Origin: Paenibacillus barcinonensis
Lineage (GTDB): Bacteria; Bacillota; Bacilli; Paenibacillales; Paenibacillaceae
Assembly: GCF_003217495.1 (NCBI RefSeq)
Contig: NZ_QJSW01000006.1
Location: forward strand, 314,534 to 366,288
DNA length: 51,755 nt
Reading direction: 5' to 3'
The notes beneath the pieces were generated by a model. It had not been told where the DNA came from. It made no database searches and saw only the letters and a program-made list of their open reading frames with translations. Below, one piece after another: positions 40,285 through 49,169 of this stretch (positions are counted from its first letter, which is position 1; every line of letters begins with the position of its first letter). The translations under genes were made by a program, and so were the position numbers.

Positions 40285-42511
40285 GTTTCTTCACTCCTTG
40301 ATCATGTTGATAGACACGTAAATTATGTTCGATTCGTTCCTTTAGTCCCGTATTCCGTTGTACTAGCTTATTATTACTTATGGCCACATGAAGAGCCTTT
40401 CGAGTCCCAATCATGGCACAGACCCTCTCAGCTCTCGTCAGTCCTGTATAAATCAAATTCCGAGCCAGCATCACGTAATGAGTGCTTGAAACAGGCATGA
40501 TGACCACAGGAGCTTGTCCACCTTGAGCCTTGTGAATCGTTATGGCATAAGCCAGAAGAAGGTCTTTGAGTTCGTGCCGGCTATAGACAATGGTTTTGCC
40601 TTGGAACTGGCAAGCGAGTCCGATTTCATTCGTCTCCTCACCCTCTTCATCTTCCACAAAAGCAGTGCCCACGACCACACCAATATCCCCATTCAACACC
40701 TTCTTCTTATAATCATTTCGAACTTGAATTACTTTATCTCCTTGGCGATAAACACGTCCCACTGCTGTCAATTCGGCTTTATCCTCTGCTGGAGGATTTA
40801 CGGCTCCTTGTAACGCATTGTTTAACTCTTCCGTGCCTATAATGCCCTTTTTCATGGGAGACAGCACAAGAATGTCCTCCAGCTTGTACCCCTTATCCAT
40901 AAAACGAAGTACACTGAGCACTACGAGATGGGCAATTCGTTTCGGATCAGATTGTTCAATAAAGAAGAAATCGTCTTTACTCTTATCCATAACGACCTGC
41001 TCACCGCGATTAATTCGATGGGCATTCATAATAATTTGGCTTTCCCGCGCCTGACGGAATATTTCAGTTAGCCGAACATGCGGGATGCCAGCAGAAATCA
41101 GATCATGCAGTACATTTCCCGGCCCCACAGACGGAAGCTGATCGCTATCCCCAATGAGTACCACTTTTGTGTTTGGTCCGATGGCTTGAAACAAATGATA
41201 CGCAAGCTGTAGATCCTTCATAGAAACTTCATCCGTGAAAATCAAGTCAAATGGCAATGGCATCTCATCACCGTACTCAGGCTCAGCGCCAGGACGGAAG
41301 CCGAGCATCACATGAATGGTTGAGGATTCCAATCCCGTCAATTCCCCCAGCTTGCGAGCTGCGCGTCCTGTAGGCGCACATAATCCAATTGCTGAGTCAG
41401 GATAATGCCTGCGGTAGATATCTATCATAGCCTTAACGACAGTCGTCTTCCCTGTGCCAGGATTGCCTGTTACAATGACAAGTTGCTGTATAAACAGCTC
41501 TCTAATGGCTTCACGTTGTTTCTCAGCAAGGACAATTCCCTGTTGAAGCTGATATTCTCGAATCATCTGATCCAAAAAAGGCATAGCTCCGCCGCCCCGG
41601 TTTGCCATGCAAGCCAGTTTATAAGCAAGTTTCTTTTCATAGACAAACAGGTGTTTCGGATACACTTTGTCTTCTTCCCAAATGACCTGTTCGTGAGCAG
41701 ACATCAATTGTAATTCAGTCAGAATATCCTGCTCTGGAACACCATTCAAAAGTGCTCTTATACGATTCATCAACTCATCTTTACGTACAAAGCAATGGCC
41801 GCCACTGTAGCACATATCGTTAAGAACATATTGCAACGCTGCATTCAGACGATATGGCGAATCTGGACTGACGCCGATCGCCATAGCAATCTCGTCTGCT
41901 TTGAGAAAACCAATCAAACGAATCTCGGTGAGCTTATATGGATTACGACGTACAATGTCTACACACTCAGCCCCCCATTGTTTGTACATTTTGGTTATCG
42001 TATCGGCAGAAATGCCATAGGGGAGCAGGGCCATCATCATTTGCTGAATCTCAAAATTGCCCTTAATACTATCTGCAATCTTAACTGCATTTTTAGGGCC
42101 AATTCCTTTGATCCCCGTCAAACAGACTACGCCCTCATTCATGATTCGTTCCAATGTCTGCTCACCAAGCTTCTGTACAATCAGCTCAGCCTTTTTCTTC
42201 CCGCAGCCTTTTACAAATTTAGAGCTGAGGAAGGATACAATTTGATCTTTTGTTTCAGGTAATGGCCGTTCCCAATGGCTGACTAAAAATTGCTTACCAT
42301 GTTTGGAGTGTGTCTCCCACGTACCATGTACTCTGATTCGCTCATTTTTGTGCATACCAAAAAGTGAACCTTTTATTGTAAAAGCCCCATTACTGTCTTC
42401 TGGCAACCACTGAGCAATACCAAAATCATTTTCCTCCGTCAGATTTCCATCACGAGGATAGCGGTAATACACGATATGCCCCGTACTTGACTCTAAAGCA
42501 CGATTCTCCAT
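40268..42511 (-). CDS. RecD2-like ATP-dependent DNA helicase
   Basis: 747 residues. N-terminal OB-like and helix-hairpin-helix region (GCGKKKAELIVQKLG, GIKGIGPKNAVKIA at about 105-155), Walker A GNPGTGKTT at about residue 348, LCAPTGRAARKLGELTG, DLIFTDEVSM (Walker B), VVLIGDSDQLPSVGPG, RQGDKVIQVRNDY and, near the end, YAITIHKAQGGQAPVVI and RNLIYTGLTRAE. This is the full RecD2 motif set, 5'-3' helicase. Its ATG overlaps the stop of the NusG-like gene. On a plasmid it would assist replication or repair of transferred DNA. Confidence 0.9.
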   Translation of the reverse strand: MENRALESSTGHIVYYRYPRDGNLTEENDFGIAQWLPEDSNGAFTIKGSLFGMHKNERIRVHGTWETHSKHGKQFLVSHWERPLPETKDQIVSFLSSKFVKGCGKKKAELIVQKLGEQTLERIMNEGVVCLTGIKGIGPKNAVKIADSIKGNFEIQQMMMALLPYGISADTITKMYKQWGAECVDIVRRNPYKLTEIRLIGFLKADEIAMAIGVSPDSPYRLNAALQYVLNDMCYSGGHCFVRKDELMNRIRALLNGVPEQDILTELQLMSAHEQVIWEEDKVYPKHLFVYEKKLAYKLACMANRGGGAMPFLDQMIREYQLQQGIVLAEKQREAIRELFIQQLVIVTGNPGTGKTTVVKAMIDIYRRHYPDSAIGLCAPTGRAARKLGELTGLESSTIHVMLGFRPGAEPEYGDEMPLPFDLIFTDEVSMKDLQLAYHLFQAIGPNTKVVLIGDSDQLPSVGPGNVLHDLISAGIPHVRLTEIFRQARESQIIMNAHRINRGEQVVMDKSKDDFFFIEQSDPKRIAHLVVLSVLRFMDKGYKLEDILVLSPMKKGIIGTEELNNALQGAVNPPAEDKAELTAVGRVYRQGDKVIQVRNDYKKKVLNGDIGVVVGTAFVEDEEGEETNEIGLACQFQGKTIVYSRHELKDLLLAYAITIHKAQGGQAPVVIMPVSSTHYVMLARNLIYTGLTRAERVCAMIGTRKALHVAISNNKLVQRNTGLKERIEHNLRVYQHDQGVKKHVNLS

Positions 42512-43326
42512 TAGCTTATGCCTATCTTCTGACGTACATATTTCAACAGTAACTTAATTACGTTGTTAGGAGATGATTTGCATTCGGAAATGTTACAAGA
42601 TATAATTTTTTCCAATAGTGTTTTGGGAAAACATATCCGTTCTTTGCCGTTTTTGATCATAACCTTAATCGATGCAATGATTCCTTTTTCAGATGATCCC
42701 TTAGCTGATTTTTGAATCCGTCTCAATGCTACAGCTGTTGCACCCACTGACTCTTCGTATGATTTTTCAATCATGCTTTCCAGCTCTTTCTCGGCTGACT
42801 CCAGAACATTCTCTGCTTCTACTCGTTCTTCGACGGTCTTCGCTGTATTCACCTGATGTAGCGCATTTTGCACTGCGCCTTCTGCTTCACTGACCTGAGT
42901 AGCTTCCGTTTCTACAATAGATGATTCATCCGTAGAAACGACAACCTCAACTTGCTCTTCTGGTTCCAGCCCAAGCATTTGTTGAAACTCATCGGCACTG
43001 ATAACTTGCCCTGAACTTGTAAATTGCTTCAATACTCCGGGTATACTCTTGATGAGATGCCATATATCTGCTGGGATGGCTGCTGACTGGTTATGTTGAT
43101 CCACATCATAATTCATTTCCAAAAAGATGTACCCAGGCATGATTGCACGTTCTCTGACTTTCCCAAGTCCACCTTCACTTAAAACACGAACCGTAGACTC
43201 AGTGACATTATGTATGGCTTTGACCCATTTCTGTGCATTTTCACACTTAGAGAAAGCCCACTCCATCAGTTTTTTAACATTGTTTTCTTTGCCAGTCATA
43301 ACTTGAATTGCAAATGCAGCTCCCAT
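42511..43326 (-). CDS. NusG/LoaP-type antiterminator without KOW domain
   Basis: 271 residues from the ATG at 43326, after GGGAGGTACTCTT. The N-terminal part matches the NusG NGN domain of the LoaP/RfaH class: FAIQVMTGKENNVKKLMEWAF, RERAIMPGYIFLEM, WHLIKSIPGVLKQFTSSGQVISADEFQQM. Instead of the expected KOW domain after residue 120 there is a Glu-rich, coiled-coil-like linker and a basic helical end (ERICFPKTLLEKI). LoaP-type proteins make RNA polymerase read through terminators in long operons. It is the third gene after the control region, upstream of a 40-kb block with many terminators. Antitermination is the likely role; loss of KOW is notable. Confidence 0.75.
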   Translation of the reverse strand: MGAAFAIQVMTGKENNVKKLMEWAFSKCENAQKWVKAIHNVTESTVRVLSEGGLGKVRERAIMPGYIFLEMNYDVDQHNQSAAIPADIWHLIKSIPGVLKQFTSSGQVISADEFQQMLGLEPEEQVEVVVSTDESSIVETEATQVSEAEGAVQNALHQVNTAKTVEERVEAENVLESAEKELESMIEKSYEESVGATAVALRRIQKSAKGSSEKGIIASIKVMIKNGKERICFPKTLLEKIISCNISECKSSPNNVIKLLLKYVRQKIGIS

Positions 43327-43363
43327 AAGAGTACCTCCCAAATAAAATTTATAGACAATCATT

Positions 43364-43636
43364 TTATTTTTGTTCCCTTAGCCATTGTTCTAAGAATTCA
43401 CGTGTCTCCTTAGCTGGAAACAACCATTTACCACCTACTTTGTGTTTAGGAAATCTTGAGTCAAAAAAGAACAACGCTTGAATGCTGTTCCAACTTAGGC
43501 AAGTACGACGCATTAGTTGTTTTGAATCCCAAAATATTAATTCGTTATCAACTTCTTTTATTAAATCAGCAATTTTTTCATGGCAGATTTTTTTCACTTC
43601 ATCTTCATCAAGGTTGATGGATATAAGATTACTCAT
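43364..43636 (-). CDS. Small DNA-binding protein, excisionase-like
   Basis: 90 residues from the ATG at 43636 (GAGGTGGAAA precedes it); this ATG overlaps the end of the XRE gene. WDSKQLMRRTCLSWNSIQALFFFDSRFPKHKVGGKWLFPAKETREFLEQWL is the MerR/excisionase-type winged-helix pattern seen in phage and ICE proteins (helix, then KVGGKWLFP wing). It may control the operon or recombination. Confidence 0.6.
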   Translation of the reverse strand: MSNLISINLDEDEVKKICHEKIADLIKEVDNELIFWDSKQLMRRTCLSWNSIQALFFFDSRFPKHKVGGKWLFPAKETREFLEQWLREQK

Positions 43637-43844
43637 TTTCCACCTCATTACTTTTTCTAGGCATTAGCTTGATTTCTATGTTTAATGCCCTGCAAGTTTT
43701 GGATAAAGTTGTTTCATTCCATCGACGGCTTCCTTTGAGCAAATTATGCATATATTGAGGAGAACACCCGACTAAACTAGCTAATTCTGATGGATTTATT
43801 CCCTTCTCATTAATGAGTGGTTTAATCTGTTCGGAAATATTCAT
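43629..43844 (-). CDS. XRE-family helix-turn-helix regulator
   Basis: 71 residues from the ATG at 43844 (AGAGGTGAGACAA). ELASLVGCSPQYMHNLLKGSRRWNETTLSKTCRAL is a typical XRE DNA-binding domain occupying nearly the whole protein. It overlaps the next gene by 8 bases. It faces the plus-strand XRE gene at 44073 across a cluster of palindromes. Confidence 0.85.
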   Translation of the reverse strand: MNISEQIKPLINEKGINPSELASLVGCSPQYMHNLLKGSRRWNETTLSKTCRALNIEIKLMPRKSNEVENE

Positions 43845-43867
43845 TTGTCTCACCTCTGATATAAATA

Positions 43868-44050
43868 TTAATCTATTTGATTAATTTAATCAAACCAAAA
43901 ATTAACCAAATAGATTCAAAGCCACTCGAATTATAAGATTAATCATATAGATTAATTGTTTTACTCTTTATTTCGCTCATTTGCTCGTAATTAATCCATT
44001 TGATGTTTGATGCTTAATCTATTTGTTGATATGATTAATTAATCAATTAG
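43868..44050. promoter_or_regulatory. Cluster of TTAATC-N5-GATTAA operator sites
   Basis: Six related sites lie between the divergent XRE genes. The best is TTAATCTATTTGATTAA (43868-43884), a 17-bp palindrome. Others are at 43901-43916 (inverted), 43937-43957, 43991-44004, 44014-44030 and 44033-44050. Spacing is 20-50 bases. This is the expected layout for repressor binding and the divergent promoters; the promoters themselves are AT-rich and not individually resolved. Confidence 0.75.
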
Positions 44051-44072
44051 TTTAAAGGAGCGTTTATTCATT

Positions 44073-44486
44073 ATGTCGAGTTATCCTAATAGGATAAGAG
44101 AGATCAGAAAATCTCAACATAAGAGCGGAGTTGAAGTAGCTCAGTATTTGAGAATTTCTCCTCAATTTTTTTATAATCTTGAAACTGGAAAACGTACGTT
44201 GACATCTGATGTCGCTTCTAAACTAGCTGGCTACTTCAATGTGAGTGTAGATTATTTGTTAGGTCGTCAAAATGATGATAAGAACAATAACATGCGAAAT
44301 GAATCTTTCCCTGAATGGGCAACCAAAGAAGATATAGCTGATTTTAGAAAAATGCTTGAGGATGAGCAGCCTGTTTTATTTGATGGGATTCCTATTGAGG
44401 GTGAGAAACGCCAACGTGTTATAGATATACTGTCGGGATTGTTTTGGGAAGAGAAGTTAGAACAAGATAAGAAAAAGAAAGAGTAA
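44073..44486 (+). CDS. XRE-family repressor
   Basis: 137 residues, ATG after AAAGGAG with 12-base spacing. IREIRKSQHKSGVEVAQYLRISPQFFYNLETGKRTLTSDVASKLAGYFNVSVDYLLGRQ is the classic lambda-repressor-like (XRE) DNA-binding domain. The rest (residues 70-137) is acidic then basic, with no peptidase motif. It lies opposite the minus-strand XRE gene, like an ImmR/repressor switch, and probably binds the palindromes upstream. Confidence 0.85.
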   Translation: MSSYPNRIREIRKSQHKSGVEVAQYLRISPQFFYNLETGKRTLTSDVASKLAGYFNVSVDYLLGRQNDDKNNNMRNESFPEWATKEDIADFRKMLEDEQPVLFDGIPIEGEKRQRVIDILSGLFWEEKLEQDKKKKE

Positions 44487-44606
44487 CTATAACGAGCGTT
44501 CAAACATGATGTATAACGCTCTTCAGCTATATTGAGGAACAAGCTGGAGGAATCCCCCCCATTTGGAACCCTCGAAATTGGTGATTATCCCTGTAACGAC
44601 AAAAAG

Positions 44607-44635
44607 CCCGCTAACGGAGATTAAATCCGAGCGGG
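44607..44635 (-). terminator. Intrinsic terminator
   Basis: CCCGCT...AGCGGG with inner GATT/AATC pairing is followed on the minus strand by CTTTTTGTCG. It may end the toxin mRNA that starts near 44960. Confidence 0.7.
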
Positions 44636-44749
44636 TAGTTTCAATTAAACAAATATAATACTTGAACCATTTAACACACAGGTGTAAAATAAAATGTAAA
44701 TCATGATTGACAATCAGTCTAAAACACAAACTTTCAGACTCAGTAAGTT

Positions 44750-44960
44750 AATCGTGGTAAGGTTTCAATCTCTAAATGAATACTGCTCTAAATTAGTAGT
44801 CGTTTCCTTGGACGGGGTCGACTACTTTTTCTTTATATTTATAAGATTGATGAATGCATTAAACAGATTTACTACAAAAGTCATTGCTACGAAAACTAAA
44901 GTTATAATCGTTTCTGTCGTCAAAGAGGGTTACACCTCCCTCCTAAACCTTACCACGATT
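44750..44960. repeat. Flanking inverted repeat of type I toxin locus
   Basis: AATCGTGGTAAGGTTT at 44750-44765 is exactly inverted at 44945-44960 (AAACCTTACCACGATT); with one bulge the arms extend to about 19 bases. In a minus-strand RNA starting near 44960 they pair the 5' end, next to the Shine-Dalgarno sequence, with the 3' region. Confidence 0.7.
44822..44923 (-). CDS. Candidate type I toxin peptide, 33 residues
   Basis: 33 codons starting at a TTG 10 bases after GGAGGT; TTETIITLVFVAMTFVVNLF then NAFINLINIKKK. One membrane helix and a basic tail, the shape of TxpA/BsrG/Fst-type toxins. Its stop codon lies at the base of a GTAGTCG/CGACTAC hairpin (44783-44825 region) that, on the plus strand, is followed by TTTTTC and could terminate a convergent antisense RNA. 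Promoter, leader/3' pairing and hairpin together make a type I toxin-antitoxin locus likely. The exact start (TTG) is a weak point. Confidence 0.55.
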   Translation of the reverse strand: MTTETIITLVFVAMTFVVNLFNAFINLINIKKK

Positions 44961-44965
44961 TAACT

Positions 44966-44993
44966 ATTATATCATTTCTAACGGTTACATCAA
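44966..44993 (-). promoter_or_regulatory. Promoter of the toxin mRNA
   Basis: On the minus strand TTGATG (44988-44993) and TATAAT (44966-44971) are spaced by 16 bases. Transcription would begin near 44960, at the outer edge of the inverted repeat. Confidence 0.6.
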
Positions 44994-45029
44994 CACAAAA
45001 AACATGCGTTCAAATTTCACGCTTTTTTC

Positions 45030-45251
45030 ATTATAATTTCATTCGTTCTCCCAACGCTAATCGCTGAAACTAACACATATGAAGGTGTGGCTGGCGAAGC
45101 GATAATTGAAAATGGAAAACGTCTCCATCCGGTTCGCGACACAATGATTGACGCATTAACGTTTGACGAACGCAAGCTTGTGCAACAAGTCAAAGACGCT
45201 GACGGGTATTTACGTTGGCTTGAGGAACACTTTGATTTTAGACGATCATAG
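45030..45251 (+). pseudogene. Gene remnant, plus strand
   Basis: An open frame without start (from about 44982) reads a protein-like segment: GVAGEAIIENGKRLHPVR, DTMIDALTFDERKLVQQVKD, ADGYLRWLEEHFDFRRS, then TAG. No start codon or ribosome site is present and the family was not recognised. It is a relic inside the accessory region. Confidence 0.4.
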
Positions 45252-45311
45252 GAACACATGTTCATTTAAGCGTTCTCAACACTCGGGTCTGATTTTTGCA
45301 CTTTCAAAAAT

Positions 45312-45395
45312 ACAGGACTGCAGGCGCTTTATGAAATTGCAATGCGCCCTCCCGAAGAACAAACGCGAGATCACTTATTTCAAGGAACTCATTGA
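45312..45395 (+). pseudogene. Second short gene remnant, plus strand
   Basis: TGLQALYEIAMRPPEEQTR then DHLFQGTH and stop, open but without start. An overlapping frame (KLQCALPKNKREITYF... to 45462) is an alternative. Both have the look of a fragment left by deletion. Family unknown. Confidence 0.25.
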
Positions 45396-45498
45396 ACATA
45401 GTCTCCTCAAATCTCGAAGTGTAATTAATCAGGAACGAATAAAGTTGCCCTTTTCACTCTAATTCCCTTTAACAACTCACTTGAGAAAAAATTTTTTG

Positions 45499-47817
45499 TT
45501 AAATCTCATGAATAACTTTTTTCACAATGCTCCATGCCAACATTGCATTTTCTTCATTCACTATTACCGCACGTTTTCTTTGCTCAACACCAGGATGTAT
45601 TAAATTCCTAAACCCACGTATTGCATGCGATAAATAATATAATTGTATATCTATAAAGTTCTCCTGATTAGAAACGTAGAGGAGCTCATTTAAATCCATT
45701 TGAGCCACTCTCTTGTTTCTCCCATTTTCCATAGTATATTGAGTAATATTTTTCGCTAAAATATGATCGAGGAGAATAGCCTCAATTATGCTACCACTCA
45801 ATATTAAAGCCGACTTAAATGATTTTGTACTTAAACTAAAGACATTTTCATTTAAATCTCGTTCCAACATACCTTTTAGAACCGGATTAGAAATTTTATC
45901 AAGTGCTGATATTAATTTTTCATCATACCCTAAATTTCGAAAACTACTTAACGTAATATTCTCAGCAATTTCAATCAAATCACTCTCTTTTTCGCCTTCC
46001 TTCTCTAAATCCATTAATATGAGAGCAATATCTGAGTTTATCCTGTAAACTGAACTTGTCGTATTCAAATTGTGGTCAGTAATTTTAAATAAATACTTAT
46101 TTTCCAGAAAACTTTTCATTAATTCATTAGCTTTAATCTCAGAAACGTTTAAGAGATTAGGCAATTTTTTATAAGAACATATGATAAAACCCTTATTATC
46201 TTGATATTTTGAGAAAGAAAAGAGTTTACCTTTTATCCATGCGTTCTCATTTAAAAACTGATGAGCAGCTTTCATTAAGACCTCTTGTTCATGCTCTTTT
46301 TCACCTATCAATTTAGTTGTACTTCTATAATTTTCTGATGCAGTATTATCTTGTGGGTCTAATTCCATTGCCATTTTATATCTTTCCTGTGCTTCGTAGA
46401 GCAATCCCATTTTTTCAAAAATGACTCCAATGTTATTTGAAGAAGCATTGGTTTTTCCATTCTCCTCTTCGTATCTTTCATAATACTGTTTAGACAACTC
46501 AATCTCACCAATTTTGGAATAAGAATATGCTACCTCAAATAAAATGTACTTGTTTAATTTTTTATATCCTAACTCCTCAGCAATCTCAGTAATATCTTTA
46601 AACTTTTCAAAGTCAAAAAGTCTTTCAATCAACTGTGTAAGCATTTCCCCTGAGAAGTCATCTTTAAGATAGGCCACTTCCCTCAAAACTTGAATTAGAC
46701 TTTCTTTCATACCTAATATCTCGTCTTCATTACAGTCACTTATAAATTCCCAATAATATTTACTTTCTAGATCCTCTTTATATTTTTCATATCCATGGCG
46801 TATTGTATAAATAGCAAATTTGAAAGCTTCCAAACTTTTATTTGATAATTCTGCAAACTCTTTTAGTTTTTGTGTATAAGTTAGATTGTTTTTCAGATGT
46901 TTTTGAGCGAATTCTAAATCTTTAATTATCTTTTTTTCTTGAGCCTTATTATGTTGGTAACTCGATTGAGACAAGCCACGTAGTCCTTTCAATTTAGCTA
47001 ATAATAACCTGTCACTATTCAGCATCTCTAGTTTTAAAAGGGCATCATTAAACTCTGTCTCGAAATTAATTATAAAATGTGGATAAGACATTATGTTTAT
47101 ATCAATTTCATGATCTTCAGGAATTTCCCCGAAAATTTCAAAAGCATTTTTATTTTTATTCTCATGTAGGTAACATAGAATAAGAGCAATATGAGGAGCA
47201 TAGTCCAAATCGTGCTTTAAATCTATATTTATCAAATTAATAAGATTCTCACTTGCTGTTGCGATTTCTCCCATCCTATATAAACAATATGAATTGTGTA
47301 AATCGATAAATAATTTATCATTTTCAAACTTAATAATGATCTCTTTGGATGCATCTATGGCTTCAATATATTTACCATTTCGATAATAATAGTCCACCAT
47401 AACATAATGTAATTCATTCGATGATATTCCATTAGCCATCAACTTCTTATAGAATTCTTCTTTTATTTCAGAGTCTAGTTGATACAATAACCTCTCATTG
47501 AGCCCAATACTATTCGGAAAAACTTTCAATCCTGCCTCTAGTAATCTTATTGATTTATTCTTGTTCTTTTCCCTTTGTTCTAAGTAAATATATGCATATT
47601 CATAAACATATTCCGAACTTATTACATCTATAAAATATTCTTTGGCTTTTTCTTCCGATTCATTAGGATTAGAATAATTAGAGTACAGCAATCCCAAGTA
47701 ATAATTATTAGCAGAGTTATTCTTGTCCTTCTTTCTGATATCTAACAAAAGTCTCTCTGCTTCGTCGAAATTCTTTTCTTGTAGAAGTAATTCAATTTGT
47801 TCACTTGGAAATTTCAT
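45499..47817 (-). CDS. TPR-repeat protein with C-terminal HEPN-like domain
   Basis: 772 residues from the ATG at 47817 (AAAGGATGATTCTG); the in-frame ATG three codons earlier is too close to the site. Residues 1-500 are tetratricopeptide-like helical repeats (e.g. NNSANNYYLGLLYSNY, NIGVIFEKMGLLYEAQERYKMAMELDPQD). The C-terminal 150 residues (SGSIIEAILLDHIL, then YLSHAIRGFRNLIHPG near residue 735) carry the R-x4-6-H motif of HEPN ribonuclease-like domains. TPR-HEPN fusions are known around anti-phage and toxin systems. The gene is AT-rich relative to the plasmid backbone and stands alone in the accessory island, suggesting horizontal gain. RNase activity is inferred. Confidence 0.6.
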   Translation of the reverse strand: MKFPSEQIELLLQEKNFDEAERLLLDIRKKDKNNSANNYYLGLLYSNYSNPNESEEKAKEYFIDVISSEYVYEYAYIYLEQREKNKNKSIRLLEAGLKVFPNSIGLNERLLYQLDSEIKEEFYKKLMANGISSNELHYVMVDYYYRNGKYIEAIDASKEIIIKFENDKLFIDLHNSYCLYRMGEIATASENLINLINIDLKHDLDYAPHIALILCYLHENKNKNAFEIFGEIPEDHEIDINIMSYPHFIINFETEFNDALLKLEMLNSDRLLLAKLKGLRGLSQSSYQHNKAQEKKIIKDLEFAQKHLKNNLTYTQKLKEFAELSNKSLEAFKFAIYTIRHGYEKYKEDLESKYYWEFISDCNEDEILGMKESLIQVLREVAYLKDDFSGEMLTQLIERLFDFEKFKDITEIAEELGYKKLNKYILFEVAYSYSKIGEIELSKQYYERYEEENGKTNASSNNIGVIFEKMGLLYEAQERYKMAMELDPQDNTASENYRSTTKLIGEKEHEQEVLMKAAHQFLNENAWIKGKLFSFSKYQDNKGFIICSYKKLPNLLNVSEIKANELMKSFLENKYLFKITDHNLNTTSSVYRINSDIALILMDLEKEGEKESDLIEIAENITLSSFRNLGYDEKLISALDKISNPVLKGMLERDLNENVFSLSTKSFKSALILSGSIIEAILLDHILAKNITQYTMENGRNKRVAQMDLNELLYVSNQENFIDIQLYYLSHAIRGFRNLIHPGVEQRKRAVIVNEENAMLAWSIVKKVIHEI

Positions 47818-48093
47818 CAGAATCATCCTTTAAAAAATTAATAGAAACCTGTGACTCAACGTTGCTTAAAATTCTAGTTTAATTATATTTATAATGAAGT
47901 TAATAGTTTAGAATGTCATTGTCGCGTTCTATTAAGCATATGACAATACTATACTCGTCAAAATACATGACCATATGCTACTTATCTTAGCCACTGGATT
48001 GCAAACATAGTATTATAGTATTGATACTCAAATTATCTACCAAGTAAAATAAACTGAAAAGGGTACAAGTATTACTGGCTCCCATTACTATAA

Positions 48094-49131
48094 GACAGAT
48101 TGTAATATGAAAAGGACACCTACTGGAAATAAATAAAAATGGCCCATGGATGGATTCGTGTAGAATGAAGTCACCACAATACACCTTCATACAAGGAGAA
48201 TCCAACATGAGCTATACACATTTAGGGTAATCGAACACAGCAAGCTAGAAATCCTTCATCAGCAGGGAAAAGTTCACGAGCCATTGCCCAGGAACTCGGT
48301 AGATATACTTCGACGATCTGCCGGGAGTTAGAACGTACAGCAGCTTCCGAGTGCCACGCAGAACAAGCCCAGCAAGCCTACCATGAGGGGCGTAAGGCTT
48401 CGGTACCCACAGGGAATTTGTCTAGACTTCGCTGGAGGAAAAACTTCACAAGACGTGGTCTCCAGAGCAAATCATGGCACGTTTTCGAAGGGACGGCTTG
48501 CCAGTCGTTTCCTTTAAAACCATCTATCGATGGATATACACTGGCCGACTAATGTGTGGTTTGCTTCAGTACTCTGTAACAAAGCAAAGCGTCAGAAAGT
48601 GGCTCAAACTCCCGTAGATATAGGATTGGAAAACCCTTGCTCAGCGTCCCTAAGAGATTCGATCTCGTGAAACATTTGGACATTGGGAGCTAGACACGAT
48701 GGTTTTGAGTTGTGGAAAAAGTAGGGGATGCATCGGCACGTTCATTGAGCGAAAGACACATCTATCTACCGTCATACTCATCCAGATCGAACAGACTTGT
48801 CGATGGAAAGCGGTCTCGGTGTAGCCATATCAAAGTACCCGAAGGCAGCAGACCGTGGCAAAGAGTTTACTTGCTATGCAAATGTGGAATCCACTCAGAC
48901 CTGGACGTTTTTTGCTGATCCACACTCATCCCTAGCAATGGGATCCAATGAGAATATGAACGGGTCACTTTGAGAGTTCTCCCGAAAGGTATGGATCTTG
49001 CTGTAGTTGAGGATGAAGACCTCTCCCACTCACTTGATTTAATCAATAACAAACCTCGTAAATGTTTAGGTTGGAAACCCGCTCACTAATCCTTATCAGA
49101 GGAACTGTCACACTTAATTTGACAATCTGTC
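48094..49131 (+). mobile_element. IS30-family insertion sequence, decayed copy
   Basis: About 1.04 kb. Left end GACAGATTGTAATATGAAAA (48094) and right end ...TTTGACAATCTGTC (49131) are imperfect inverted repeats. The internal sequence matches the 5' region of the copy at 51569 closely. Target duplication not resolved by eye. Confidence 0.75.
48207..49089 (+). pseudogene. IS30-type transposase, broken
   Basis: Starts MSYTHL then a stop after eight codons caused by small changes (TTTAGGGTAATC instead of the intact CTTAGCATAATC form in the other copy). Further frames keep IS30 landmarks: IEHSKLEILHQQGK, AIAQELGRYTSTICREL near the start and LINNKPRKCLGWKPAH at the end. Several frameshifts and stops; not functional. 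Confidence 0.85.
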
Positions 49132-49169
49132 ATTTAATTTAAATAAATGTCAAATGATCTTAGTTATTC

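Noticed and set aside
44703..44963. Plus-strand frame of 86 codons over the toxin locus
   Set aside because: It is the antisense of the toxin gene and its inverted repeats; its start lacks a ribosome site.
45163..45462. Plus-strand ORF of 99 codons as an intact gene
   Set aside because: It mixes pieces of different relic frames and has no ribosome site; listed only as remnants.
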